A stretch of 64,000 nucleotides of DNA, from NCBI GenBank assembly GCA_963921935.1, contig OY998175.1:172457262-172521261 (forward strand), read 5' to 3'. The notes beneath the pieces were generated by a model, which saw nothing but the letters and a program-made list of their open reading frames with translations, did no database searches and was not told the origin of the DNA. Below are positions 49,158 through 60,497 of this stretch, one piece after another; within the stretch, counting starts at the first letter, position 1; every line of letters starts with the position of its first letter. The translations under genes were made by a program, and so were the position numbers. Source of the stretch: Galeruca laticollis (taxonomy: Eukaryota > Arthropoda > Insecta > Coleoptera > Chrysomelidae).

Positions 49158-50809
49158 TTAATTTGCTTTTCTTTTTCTAACCTTTTTCTTGCTTTCTTCT
49201 CTTGTTGTTTGATGCTCGATAAATTTCTGAAGCGTCTGTATATTCTCTACCATATTCTTTTTAACTCTGTTGTCCCATATCTCATAAATTTCTTCCCATG
49301 AATCCATTAAAATTTGCGTTTCCAATTCTTCCATATTATTCATTTCACTTATTATTATTTTAGAGAAAGCTTTTGTATGAATCATAGTCATCATGTTGTC
49401 CCATTTTATTCCTGTTACTACATTATTATAAAAATTTCCTGAACATCCTATACCTCCTTTATTTCTTCTTATACTATCTTCTATTTCTTCCACTGTGTCT
49501 GTTAATCTTCGATTCATCTCTTTTATTTCCTTGTTAATTTGTCTACCTAAGATTTGACTCCTTTTTTCATATATTCCTGTCGGTTTTGTTACTCTGCCAT
49601 CTAAATTTATAATTTCTTTATTCACTTTTTCGTAAGAATGTTGATTTACCTGTTTACTTACTTGTCCTTGTAATTTTATGTATCCTACTTCTCCAGTTTC
49701 CTTCTTAATTTCTTTAAGTTTGCTTTTAATTATTTTAATAAACACCTTCGGATGAATGGTATTTATATTCCCATCAAACTTTACTCCGATATCCATGTTT
49801 CCCGTATAGATTACTCCACCTCCATTTCTCCTAACGTTAAATTCAATTTCTTCCATGCCTTCCTGTAATTTTTTGTTCATTTCTTCCAGTTCTTTATGAA
49901 ATATTTGTCCAATGTGCTCGTTCCTCTCCTCACATATTCCTGTTTGTTGTTGTACCTTTGTATCCAAATCCTTAAATTTCTGCTCCGCATTCTGTTGGTA
50001 ATTCTGCATTATCTCTTCTATTGTTTGTTCCCTGAATTTCATATACTCCATTTCTTTCGTTATATCTTCTGTTTGTTTTATAACTTCCGCTTGGATCGTT
50101 CCCGGTAATTTTTCTTCTATACCTCTCTCTATTTCTTGGATATGTTCTACTACTTGATTTTCTATCTGCTCTCTAATTTTCATACCGTTTTCTTGAATTT
50201 CAATCCGTATTTGTTTGTTTTGCTCCACCATATCTTCTTTCACCTTATTTATCTGCTGCCTACTTTCTTCGTTTTCTTCCCTAAGTTTTCTGAATTCTTG
50301 GATACTTTCAGTTTTCACCTCTTCTATCTTCTTTTCCAATTTATTCATATTTCCATTAATTTTATCCATCTTCCCGTTTAAGCTCCCCTCTATTCTATTT
50401 ATATTCCCATTCAAATTTTCCTCCATTTTGTTCATATCTCCCCTCATATTTTCCATGTTTCCATTCATGTATTGATATCTCCTTTCAACTCTTTCTTCAT
50501 ATTGTTCATATTAGCAAATAATTGTTGCATCATGTTTTCATTTATGCTCTTCAACATTTGCTGCATCCGTTGTTCGCTGATATTCATTCCTCCTTGTGAT
50601 TCCCTTCTCTCTTGTTGTTCTACTTGTTCTATAGTTTCCTCGTCTCCTGTCAAACCTTCTTCCTGTGCATCACCTTCCAATTGTTGTCCTTGTTCCAAAT
50701 ATACCGCTTGGTAATCTCCCATACCATGACTTCGTTCTTCCCTTTCCTCTTCTGATCCACTGTCTGCTCCTACCTGCCTTCCATCTCTCAACATCATTCG
50801 TTTTGCCAT
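49158..50809 (-). pseudogene. Element B gag, one frameshift, with internal domain duplication
   Basis: The start MAKRMMLRDGRQVG lies at 50809. A one-base deletion near 50470 (within an AATAAC word) splits it into 114 and 436 codons. The second part begins with MNGNM-type coiled-coil repeats. Residues about 168-252 (ending HPKVFIKIIKSK) and about 289-376 (ending HTKAFSKIIISE) are related to each other, so the domain is duplicated. The first copy matches elements A and C. The second, with MEELETQILM and EHQTTREESKKKVRKRK, matches element D gag. The capsid-like LIWFCN region and the Asn/Arg-rich tail are missing. It appears to be a recombinant Gag. Confidence 0.8.
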
Positions 50810-50859
50810 TTTTTTTAATTGAGTTTAAAATTTACAAATGTAACCAAAATTTTTACAAC

Positions 50860-50879
50860 GCCCCACGTTTTGGGTGACA
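50860..50879 (-). promoter_or_regulatory. Element B primer-site-like motif
   Basis: The minus strand reads TGTCACCCAAAACGTGGGGC one base after the 5' LTR, identical to the second motif of element A. Only one such motif is present here. Confidence 0.6.
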
Positions 50880-50880
50880 A

Positions 50881-52677
50881 TTATTAACAAACACTGTATT
50901 AATTACTTAATTTTATTGTGAAATTTAAATGTATATGTTTATTTATTTAGAATTTTTGTTTTAGTTTGGCTAGCTCAGTTTGTTTTTAATATTTGTTTAA
51001 TAATTTATGTTAATTAGATTATTCGGGAGCATGAAATCCTTTTTCCCTTTGAGTCCTGGCAATTTATACTGATGTAATAGTTGAAATAAAAAGAAAACAC
51101 ATTATTTGAAATCAATTTAATTATCAATGCAATATTTATTTGATAAAATAATATACGACGCCAATGGTTATATGTACCTATTTATTGATTTTGATAATAT
51201 CATAAATGCGCATGCGTGAAAAATTAGTCATGCGCTTTAGCATGAAAGAAGCAATTTTGATACGTGAGAAGCATCTATATTATACAACACAGTTTGTTAA
51301 CGATGCAAACAATTGAATGGTTCAACAATAAACATAAAAGAATTTATATATATATCATAGTTATATATGATACACATAGCTGTGGGAAGAAATTAATTAT
51401 ATACATGGATAGAGAAATAGAAATTATATACAGAAGGACATAGTTATTACATTATGAAATTTCAATCACCATATTTATGCAATTACAAGATGGCGTGATC
51501 AGCGTAAGTACATATTTTAATTTATATAAAGTTCGGCCTTTTATTAAATTTAATGATTTATGTAATGAATACACTATATGAAGTCTGTTTCTTTCTTTTT
51601 TAGATCGATCATGTTTGAAAAAGTTTATCAATTTATGAAATTAAGTACTTAATTGGGATTTTGAGTTTTTACACTATTTATTGGCCAATAAATGATTTAA
51701 ATACACTGACCTGTTGATCTTGAATTTGGAAGAAAGTCTCTGGATCCCAGGAACACTACACTGAATCTCCAAAAAAACCAAAGTTGTTGAAAATTTCACA
51801 GATTCTTGTCGGAAAACTTGTTACAATTAACTGTAAGTATTTCTAATATTGTATTTAATAGTACATTAGGAGTTTAAATGTCTTATACCGGGAATATCTT
51901 TAAATTTTTAGGAACACTATCCCACACACTGCTCGCTTCTTAACACTAGCTACCGTTCTCCCTAAGCGTCCCCTCGATTCTCCACTTTTTTAAACAAAAC
52001 AGTCTTTTGTTCTTTTCCAGATCACTATTCAAAAGTTTATTTATTGATTCACAGTTTGTTATGTCATCTTTTACAACCAATAAGATATTGTCTTTTGTAA
52101 TCAGATAATTGAAACTTCAATCACTTATCAAAACAATTTCATACATACAAATACATTAATATTGGTTATACTTAGATACACATTCAATATTATTATTGAT
52201 AGTATATCCTTGTTACATTCATATCAATTATAAATATAAATTCTCTTATGTTATTTGTCTATATGTCATTATTTGTTTATCTATGAAATCTATTGGATTA
52301 TATTCTATTCAATATTTATATTTGTTCTTATTCTTAAATTAATGATTATAATGAATTAACTATAGTAATATTTGTTTTCATTTCAGATGAACAGCTGTTA
52401 TGATATGGAAATTATTCTACGTCTTAGGCAACTTTATTTACACCATTACATTGGTTAGGCAATATCTATATTTTATGTTATCATTGAGGTAATTCCTTAT
52501 TTTTTATATTGTTATAGGTTATTATTTAATATATCTTTATTTGATATGTTGTTTAAATTAAGCAATGTGTTTCCTTTTTACTTGTTTTCTTAAATTAAGT
52601 TATTTTCATATATATTTCATACTAGCAAACTTAATTTTATAATACTACTTCTCTTATTATCTAAGATATCTGGTTCA
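50881..52677 (-). repeat. Element B 5' LTR
   Basis: It is nearly identical to 46222-48021 except for its last 45 bases next to the primer site. Its outer end (TGAACC, complement at 52672-52677) meets a TA tract directly. Confidence 0.85.
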
Positions 52678-52678
52678 A

Positions 52679-52695
52679 TATATATATATATATAT

Positions 52696-52750
<55 letters not shown>
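52679..52750. repeat. (TA)n tract
   Basis: About 72 bp of TA repeats with ACATATATACATA interruptions, at the outer end of the element B 5' LTR. Confidence 0.95.
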
Positions 52751-52759
<9 letters not shown>

Positions 52760-53178
52760 CATCAATTTCCTTATTCTTCCATGTACTTTCAAGTATTCTA
52801 TAAAATTCTAATTGACATCAAACATTACCTCCTATATTTTAATCGATACCATTCATTAATCTCCTTTCTATTCCTTTTTATTACTTACGTGCCTTATTTC
52901 CTTTTAAAAAAATGTGAAAATCTATTCGATATTTAAGTTATTCTTATGTTCATTCCCTTTATCTTATATCTTTATATTTTCCTTCTTTATAAAGACAGTA
53001 TTTCAAATAAATTGTTTTTTGTTTAATTGTTATATATTAATTTGCCATATTCAAATTTCCCTTTCTTTATATTCAAAGCTGTTTTTATATTCAATCTTAC
53101 CTAATAAATTTTTCTTTATATTATATTATATGTACTTAGTTATTTATTTTTGAATTTTTTTTAGGTTCTGGAGAAACA
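52751..53178 (-). repeat. Fragment of a family-L post-pol region
   Basis: It is closely similar to 57951-58366 (element C) and related to 48440-48835 (element B). It starts at the TA tract with TATATCATCAATTTCC, as the 57951 copy does, and stops at GAGAAACAAG, where family-R LTR sequence begins. The rest of its element is missing. Confidence 0.7.
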
Positions 53179-53841
53179 AGACATAACAGGTGATGTTTTT
53201 TTAAATTTTTCTCTTAAATAGTTTGAATCCTTATTATATTTGTGTCACGTATGTGTATACAAGGTACATTATAAAGTTTAAAGAAATTTCATTAGTTTAA
53301 TGTAGTTTAAATTTGACTCTCGAATAGTTTTTCCGTCAATAATTTTATACTCGTCAATATTTCAAATTGTAATTAACTCGTGTTAGATATATGTACAGTG
53401 TGTAGCATTATTTTTTCACAATAACATCCCCTAAATGTTGCGTTTATCAAATTTTTTATTCTAGGAAAAATTTTATGAACGCAAATTTAACTTCAAGTAT
53501 TTTATTTAAATATTGTCTTTCGATTTGACTGATAATAAAATTTCTTTTTATTTCAGGTCGCTGTAGTAAGATGATTCTGGAATCCTGTGTTGCAGTATCC
53601 TCTTCAGTTAGGTTTCATTTATTTATAATACTATAATTAAATGTATACAAATTCTTATTTTATTTTTATGTACACGTTTTATTTACAAGTTTCATCCGAA
53701 GGAATTAGTTTAATAAATCGTGTTATAAATCCATTTTTGAAAATTCCTTAGTGTTCGTTATGCGTCTTATTACTTATACATTTCTCGGAGTCTCTTATTT
53801 CGGTACAATTTATTGATTTATATTTCTTGTGTTACACCTTT
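53179..53841 (-). repeat. Element D truncated 3' LTR and 3' internal region
   Basis: 53179-53426 matches the first 250 bases of family-R LTRs (complement of 45947-46190). The rest of the LTR is replaced by the family-L fragment at 52751. 53435-53841 is non-coding internal DNA after the pol break. Confidence 0.7.
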
Positions 53842-54896
53842 CTATAATACTGTCTTTAACATGTTTTGCATTTCTAATTCTACCTCTTTTCTATATTTGT
53901 AAGGTATGGGATATGTTCTTATTCTGAAATTTTCTATTCCTCTAACTTCTATCTTATGTACATAATTATTTGCCATTCTCATCTCCTTTTTAATCAATCC
54001 TTCATACTTCATTATTAAATTCTTCACTTTCTCTTCCTATTCCTTATTTCCACACACTAATTCTATTTCCTCCATAATTCCATTTCTCTCTATATTACAT
54101 AACTTCCTATTATCCTCTTGAATATCCAATTCTTCCATATTTCCACTCGTTTTTATATTCCATAACTTCTCCTTTTCAAATGCCAATACTTCCATATTTC
54201 CATTCTTTTCTATATTCCATAACTTCTTATTATCCTCCAATTGCCAATTCTTCCAAATTTTTGTTTCCAAATTCAATTCTATTTCCATCAATTTCTATCT
54301 CCATCTTTTCAAAATCAAGTATTACTTTGAACTTTGTTAATTCATCAATTCCTATTACTATGTCTGTTTCCAAATTATTCACTAACAGTAATTGCATTTC
54401 AACTTCTTTCCCATCCTTCAATTCAATCTTTTGTATTATAGACTTATTTACTTCACATAGCTCCTTTCCATTTGCTCCTATCAATGTAGTTTTTGGTATT
54501 TTAATTAATTTATTTTCATAATTTTCAATGTTTTCTTCTATTAGTTTTGTTTTAATTATGGACGCTTCCGAACCAGTATCTATTATTAATTTTATTTCTT
54601 TTCCATTTAATTTCCCTTTAATATTTATCAATCCCATTATTTCTTTTAATTCTAATTCTTCCCCAAATTTTATATATTCCCTTGGATGTTCACTCTCTCT
54701 TCTCTCCTTTGAATACTGTTCTCTGTAATTGTTGTTTTTGTTGTATTATATTCAAAGTTTCTGTTATAGTTGTTTTGGTTGCTATCGTTCTTATTATAGT
54801 TATTGTTATTTCCTGAATTGTTGTTATAATTGTTGTTTTGTTATAATCTCTATTGGTATTATATCTGTTAATGTAATTATTTCTGTATTTCATCAT
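53842..54896 (-). pseudogene. Element D protease and N-terminal reverse transcriptase
   Basis: A protease frame (54637-54230) has EIKLIIDTGSEASIIKTKLI, IPKTTLIGANG and VIGIDELTKFKVILDFE, the full layout of a retropepsin. It is preceded by an Asn-rich Gag tail in another frame and by EHPREYIKF, shared with element A. A linker at 54037-54291 contains three to four diverged copies of a 25-residue repeat (KLWNIEKNGNMEEL type). The last part (54027-53842) is the reverse transcriptase start (RIRTYPIPYKYRKEVELEMQ) and ends in a stop. No catalytic reverse transcriptase motif remains. Confidence 0.8.
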
Positions 54897-55081
54897 TATA
54901 TCTTTACATATCCTGATTTCTATCTCTGTACAAAATTATATTTACATATGTTTTTTTCAACATTATTTGTTAATTATAAACTTTTTATTTACATGTTGTT
55001 TTTATATCCCTTCTTGACCTTTTACAATTTCTCATTCGTCTTCTAGATTCCAGTCCTATAATACAGCCTTGTTATTCAATT

Positions 55082-56037
55082 TTATTTTCTTTTCCTAAAT
55101 TTCGTTTTATCCTCTTCTCTTATTGTTTGGTTCTCTTGTATCCTAAGTTTCCTTAAATTTTCCACTGTGTCTTTTTTTAATTTGTTATCCCCTATCTTAT
55201 CAATTTCTCCCAATAAATTCATCAAAATTTGCGTTTCCAATTTCTTCATATTATTATTTCTTCTTTTTATTATTTCATTTTCTATAATACTCTCACTTCC
55301 TATCATTTCATTTTTAATTATCCTATTAAAATTTCTTGTATCAATTATCTCTATATTTCTGCCAAGTTATAATCTCATTTCGAAATTTTCTGCATAAGTT
55401 ATTGTTTCTTTATTCTGTCTTATGGTTTCTTCTATTTCTTCCTTGGTCTCTTGTAATATCTTATTCTTTCCTCTAACTGCCAATTAAAATGTATCCCCCT
55501 ATTATTATTATTTCTTTTACCATATGTCACTATTCGTTTCAATATATTAACATCTGGGTCTGTTATTTTCCAATAAATCTCTTTTTCATAAATTTTCATG
55601 ACTTCCGCACTTCCTAGATTCTGTAAATTGCTATTTATCATCTCCTCATTTATTTGTCTTTGTATTTTAATAAATTGTATTTCTTCTGTTTCCTTCTCAA
55701 CTTCTTTAAACTCCTTCACACTTTGTACTTTCACTTCGTCAATTTCCATTTTATTACTTAATTTTTGTTCTATAGTATCATCATTTCTATTCATATTTTC
55801 ATTTTGTATCTTTACATCTATTTGAATCTCTCCTTTGAAATCCTTTTCTTTCTCCTCCATTTTGTTGATTCTGTTAATCTGTGAATTGTCTATTTCTGTT
55901 GTTTCTTCAATCCCTTCTCCTCTTATTGCTTGTCTTATTTCTTCATGAAATTTCTTCATTTCTCCCATCATTATTTTCAACATCGTCATTCTATCCATTT
56001 CTTCTTTGTTTTCTCCGCTTCCCATTTTTCTTTCCAT
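55082..56037 (-). pseudogene. Element D gag
   Basis: An N-terminal open part (56037-55432) starts MERKMGSGENKEEMDRM and is highly charged with coiled-coil character. A damaged section around 55306-55432 is followed by a second open piece, 55306-55082, ending TIREEDKTKFRKRK. The MKKLETQILMNLLGEIDK block is shared with the C-terminal half of element B gag. It is a diverged relative of the family-L gag. At least one frame change is needed to connect the parts. Confidence 0.75.
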
Positions 56038-56118
56038 CTTATTTATTTAAATTTTCTTTTCATACAGTCAAATATTATTTCAATGCTTCTTTATTATTAT
56101 TTACAAAATTTCTAATTT

Positions 56119-56137
56119 GCCCCACGTTGCGGTGACA
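56119..56137 (-). promoter_or_regulatory. Element D primer-site-like motif
   Basis: The minus strand reads TGTCACCGCAACGTGGGGC, 6 bases after the 5' LTR end. It shares CAACGTGGGGC with the tRNA-Lys-type site of the gypsy. Confidence 0.6.
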
Positions 56138-56143
56138 TTTTAT

Positions 56144-57895
56144 TGTAGTTTATTTTAAGTGAATTTAATTTGCCCGGTATATTTAAGAAAATTATCTTGG
56201 TTCAATAATGCCACACAAAGCACTTACTTTTTTTATACTTTGAAATTCTAGTTTTAGTTGTTTGCATGAGAAATCATTAACCTCAGGCTCTTGGGTTCAT
56301 GGAATAAGATAAAATATTTTTAATTTATATTATAAGCGCCAAAACAAATTTTTTTATTAATTAAAAAGTTTCAAACAAAAAATGAAACTCTTACTTTTCT
56401 TTTCTCTATAAATTTTTACAGAACGGTCCTGCACATTCTGTTTCGGGATCCCTCTGCAGTTGTGATCTGTCTGATCAATGATACCAACTGCCAAAATGAT
56501 AAAAGAAACAATCGTCTAGAAATGAAATTCTCCAATAATGTAGTTAAATCTTTCAAATGAAAAACATCTAATACGAAATCAAGAAAACAAATACATTATT
56601 CAAATACAAAATTTTTATAAAAAGAATAACTTATCTATGATGATCTTTCACACGATACACATTCGCACAAATGAATTTAGTTTAAATACTTGGAAGTATG
56701 CAACTTATTATACGTTATATACAAAGGAACACATCTTTATATTCATAAAAGAAAATGGTGGAAAATCATACAACACAACACACGTTGTCAGTTCAGTTTC
56801 AATATCTAATGTTCAATATACACACGGTAAGTTTTATTTAAAATGAAACAGTTTTTAAATACCTTTCATCATCCGCTGATTATCAATAAATTTGTCAATT
56901 TATTCTACTCTCTCTTCTTTTTAGGCTGCTTCGAAAATGTCGGGATTGATTCAAGAAACCATTCGAATCAATTTAATTTCGAAGGCTTTCCATGCATAGA
57001 ATCTCTTCAAAGATGGTGAAAATCATTGTTTCCACGATACGGGATATATATAGACTTTTCAGGATGATTAAAGCCAATATTCTCTGCATATAATATTACC
57101 TCTCTTCAGGAATGCTTTTTGGAGGTTAGGATCACTGTTTCCAAACTTATTTTTACCTTAATTTTAACAATTCTTATCTTATTTCTAAAGAACAATGTAC
57201 TTGTTTTTGATTTTCTTTAATACTACTCGTCAACACTTTTTTTTATCTCCCTAAGCAACCACTTTTTTCTAAACAATAAACCTTATTTTTCATTAGCCCT
57301 CTGTTTATTGGAATCATAAAAATATTTGTAACCAATCAAAATAACTCATAGTAGTTCAGTCAAAAGATTTCATTTTATTATTTAAGATAATAACTTTTTT
57401 AATTATAAAACATACTTTTTAACAATTCTAAACTAACAATTCATCTATTTATCTTTTGCATTTTATCAATTCTTAAAAATTTTTTAGCTGTCATGGATTT
57501 TACTCTACCCAGCTGACACATACTTCCAGAAGTCAAAGATTTTATAACCCTAATGTTTTTATTTGGAATTTCAACTTTTGGGTATATTACAAGAAATATT
57601 TCTAGGGCTTCTATATAGTTTAATGGTATTTAAGATAATGCATAAACATTTAACGATTTCAATTGATGTTTTTTTAAAATGTTTCTCTTAAATAGTTTGA
57701 ATCCTATCATATTGATGTCATGTATATGTGTATACAAGGTACATTATAAAGTTTAAAGACATTTCATTTGTTTAATTTAGTTTAAATTTGACTCTCGAAT
57801 AGTTTTTACTTCAATAATTTTATACTCGTTAATATTTCAAATTGTAATTAACTCGTGTTAGATATATGTACAGTGTGTAGCATTATTTTTTTACA
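56144..57895 (-). repeat. Element D 5' LTR (family R)
   Basis: It closely matches the solo LTR at 44388-46190. On the plus strand it holds an ATG at 56755 whose frame runs to a donor GG|GTAAGTTT near 56825 and continues after an acceptor TTTTTAG near 56924. The same layout is in the 44-kb copy. Confidence 0.82.
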
Positions 57896-57914
57896 ATAAT
57901 ATCTATATATCTAT

Positions 57915-57946
<32 letters not shown>

Positions 57947-57950
57947 TTAT
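57896..57950. repeat. (TA)n tract
   Basis: About 55 bp of TA-rich repeat with ATCTATATAT and AAATATAT interruptions. It joins the element D 5' LTR to element C sequence. Confidence 0.9.
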
Positions 57951-60420
57951 ATATCATCAATTTCCTTATTCTTCCATGTACTTTCAAGTATTCTATAAAA
58001 TTCTAATTGACATCAAACATTACCTCCTATATTTTAATCGATACCATTCATAACTCTCCTTTCTATTCCTTTTTATTACTTACGTGTCTTATTTCCTTTT
58101 AAAAAAATGTGAAAATCTATTCGATATTTAAGTTATTCTTATGTTCATTCCCTCTATCTTATATCTTTATATTTTCCTTCTTTATAAAGACAGTATTTCA
58201 AATAAATTGTTTTTGTTTAATTGTTATATATTAATTTGCCATATTCAAATTTTCCTTTCTTTATATTCAAAGCTGTTTTTATATTCAATCTTACCTAATA
58301 ATTTTTTCTTTATATTATATTATATCTACTTAGTTATTTATTTTTGAATTTTTTTTAGGTTCTGGAGAAACAAGAGTGAAGAATCTTTTTTGGATTATCA
58401 CCTGCCAATGAAAACAAAACCCTATCTACTATATCATTTATCTTTGTACACTACTTTATTATTAAATTTAAAACTATACTTATTACTATTATTTTCCTTT
58501 AAGTTTCGTTCGTAACATAACATCATCTATACATTATTTATATACCTGATTTATAATTGGGTTACTCCTTAATAATACATTTTTATTTCAACTTCATTTC
58601 TATATAATTTCCTTTTCCATTGAATTGCAGTTTCGTTTCCAAATTTTATTCCTTTTCTCATGTCCTACTATTCAATTTGCTTTTTTTTCTAACCTTTTTT
58701 TTGTTCTCTTCTCTTGTTGTTTGAATCTCACCCCAGAAATATGTCATGAATTGGCTCTCAAATTCTTCTAGATCGTTTATACTTTCCTCCTCATTGCAGA
58801 ACCATAATAGGGCATGCCCAGATAGCATCCCTCTAATGATAATTTTCTTTTCCATTACATCTCTTATTCCCTTTAGTTTGCTTTTAATTATCTTAATAAA
58901 CACCTTTGGATGGATTATGTTTATATTCCCATCAAATTTTACTCCTAAGTCCATGTTCCCTGTGTATATTGTTCCACCTTCATTTCTTCGAACGTTATAT
59001 TCCATTTCTTCCATACTTTCGTGCAATTTTCTGTTTATTTCTTGCAATTCTCTGTTGAATATTTGACCAATATGTTCATTCCTCTTCTCGCATGTTCCTG
59101 TTTGTTTCTGTACTTTTATATCTAAGTCCTTAAATTTCTGCTCCACATTTTGTTGATAATTCTGCATTATTTCTTACATTGTTTGTTCCCTGAATTCAGT
59201 ATATTCCACTTCTCTAGTTATGTCTTCATTTTGTTTCCTCACTTCGGCTTGAATTGTTCCCGGTAATTTTTCTTTTATGCGTCTCCCTAATTCATGAATT
59301 TGTTCTACCATTTGATTTTCTACCTCCTCTCTAATTTCAATTCCCTTTTCTTGAATTTCATTCTGCATATGTTTATTTTGATCCTCCATATCTTCTCTCA
59401 CCTTGTCAATTTTCTTTAGAAATTCTTCATTGGTCTGCCTAATTTTCCTGAATTCTTGAATACTTTCTGTTTTCACCTCTTCTATCTTCTTTTCTAATCT
59501 ATTCATGTTTCTATCTATTTCTCCGCTCATTGTGTCCATTTTTTTATTAAAATTACTTTCTGTTCTGGCCATATTTCCATTCATGGTGTCAATTTTTCCA
59601 TCCATTGTGTTCATGTCTGCCCTCAAATTTTGCTCCATTTTCATCATGTCTCCCCTCATTATAATTAAAAATTGCATCAACTGATCATTGGTATTCGTTC
59701 CTACTTGTGGTTCCCTTCTCTCTTGCCTCCTATCTTCTTGTTCTATAGCTTCTCCATCTGTCAAACCTTCTTCATGTGCATCACCTTCCGCTTGTTGTCC
59801 TTGTTCCAAATACACTGCTTGATAGTCTCCCATTCCATGACTTCTTTCATCCCTTTCCTCTTCCGAACCACTTTCTACTCCTATTTGCCTTCCATCTCTC
59901 AAAGTCATGCGTTTTGCCATCTTAATAAAGTTTTAAATTTTACAAATGCAATCAAAATTTTTAAAACGCGCTACGTTGTGGGTGCCAATTTAACTTGGTT
60001 TTGATTTTATGATGTGAGGAATTTTAATTTTCATAGCCCCACGTTGCTGCGTCAATTAAACTAGGTTTTATTGTTTTATTAATTTTAATTTATTTATTTA
60101 GATAAGTTATATTTATTTATAGGTTAAGTAAATTTTTCATTTATATTTGTTTTTATTTCTGTGGCTAGCTCAGTTATTTATTTATTATTATGATATTCGA
60201 GAGCATGAGACTCGTTCTACCCTTCAAGTTCAGTCATTGATTGATATATTCTGCTTGAGTAAATGGTATGAAACACATTAATTCCAATGCTTTGATTTTT
60301 TTAAAGAAAATTTTATTTCAATATATATAACAGGTACGCCTATGACATTATCAAACCACAGTCACAAATGAGAACATCCACCATCCTATGCGCATACTCA
60401 AATAAATACGGATTGATGCG
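57951..60420 (-). mobile_element. Element C: family-L gag-only fragment
   Basis: On the minus strand it has a partial diverged 5' LTR (60420-60056), two primer-site-like motifs (60054-60036 and 59987-59968, the second with a TGG start), gag (59920-58658), and part of the post-pol region (58657-57951) that stops at a TA tract. No pol or 3' LTR is present. The gag to post-pol junction resembles that of element B. Confidence 0.78.
58658..59920 (-). pseudogene. Element C gag with one nonsense codon
   Basis: The start MAKRMTLRDGRQIGVESG lies at 59920, and the acidic SHGMGDYQAVYLEQGQQAEG block follows. Coiled-coil repeats and the GGTIYTGNMDLGVKFDG block come next, then LLWFCNEEES and FMTYFWGEI. 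A TAA at 59174-59176 interrupts the frame, which resumes in phase at 59167. After WGEI the sequence jumps to QTTREENKKKVRKK, where element A continues with another 40 or more capsid residues, so the end of gag was lost with pol. This is the best-preserved copy of the family-L gag N-terminus. Confidence 0.85.
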
Positions 60421-60497
60421 AGAGATACTGAACCGAACAAAATATTTGATTTTGAACTACTACAATATTTATTTTCTTATCATAAAATTGAAGATTG

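Larger units (their letters stand above)
46222..52677 (-). mobile_element. Element B: gag-only, non-autonomous family-L LTR element in (TA)n
   Basis: Two full LTRs (5' LTR 50881-52677, 3' LTR 46222-48021, about 1.80 kb each) bracket about 2.9 kb of internal DNA on the minus strand. The internal DNA holds a primer-site motif (50860-50879), gag, the conserved post-pol region and the polypurine tract GAGGGGAA (complement of 48023-48030). Protease, reverse transcriptase, RNase H and integrase are all absent. Both outer ends are TA tracts. The LTRs differ at about a dozen positions by eye, plus a replaced stretch of about 45 bp at the U5 end. Confidence 0.88.
53179..57895 (-). mobile_element. Element D: family-R LTR element with gag, protease and a reverse transcriptase stub
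   Basis: On the minus strand the order is 5' LTR (57895-56144), primer-site motif (56137-56119), gag, protease, the start of reverse transcriptase, a short non-coding part, a polypurine tract (TTAGGGGA, complement of 53427-53434) and a 3' LTR cut to about 248 bp (53179-53426). Most of reverse transcriptase and all of RNase H and integrase are absent, so it is non-autonomous. The outer end of the 5' LTR meets a TA tract. Confidence 0.82.

Noticed and set aside
49896..50877. Plus-strand open frames rich in Phe, Leu and Ser over the gag genes of B, C and D
   Set aside because: They are shadows of purine-rich, stop-poor coiled-coil gag coding on the minus strand.
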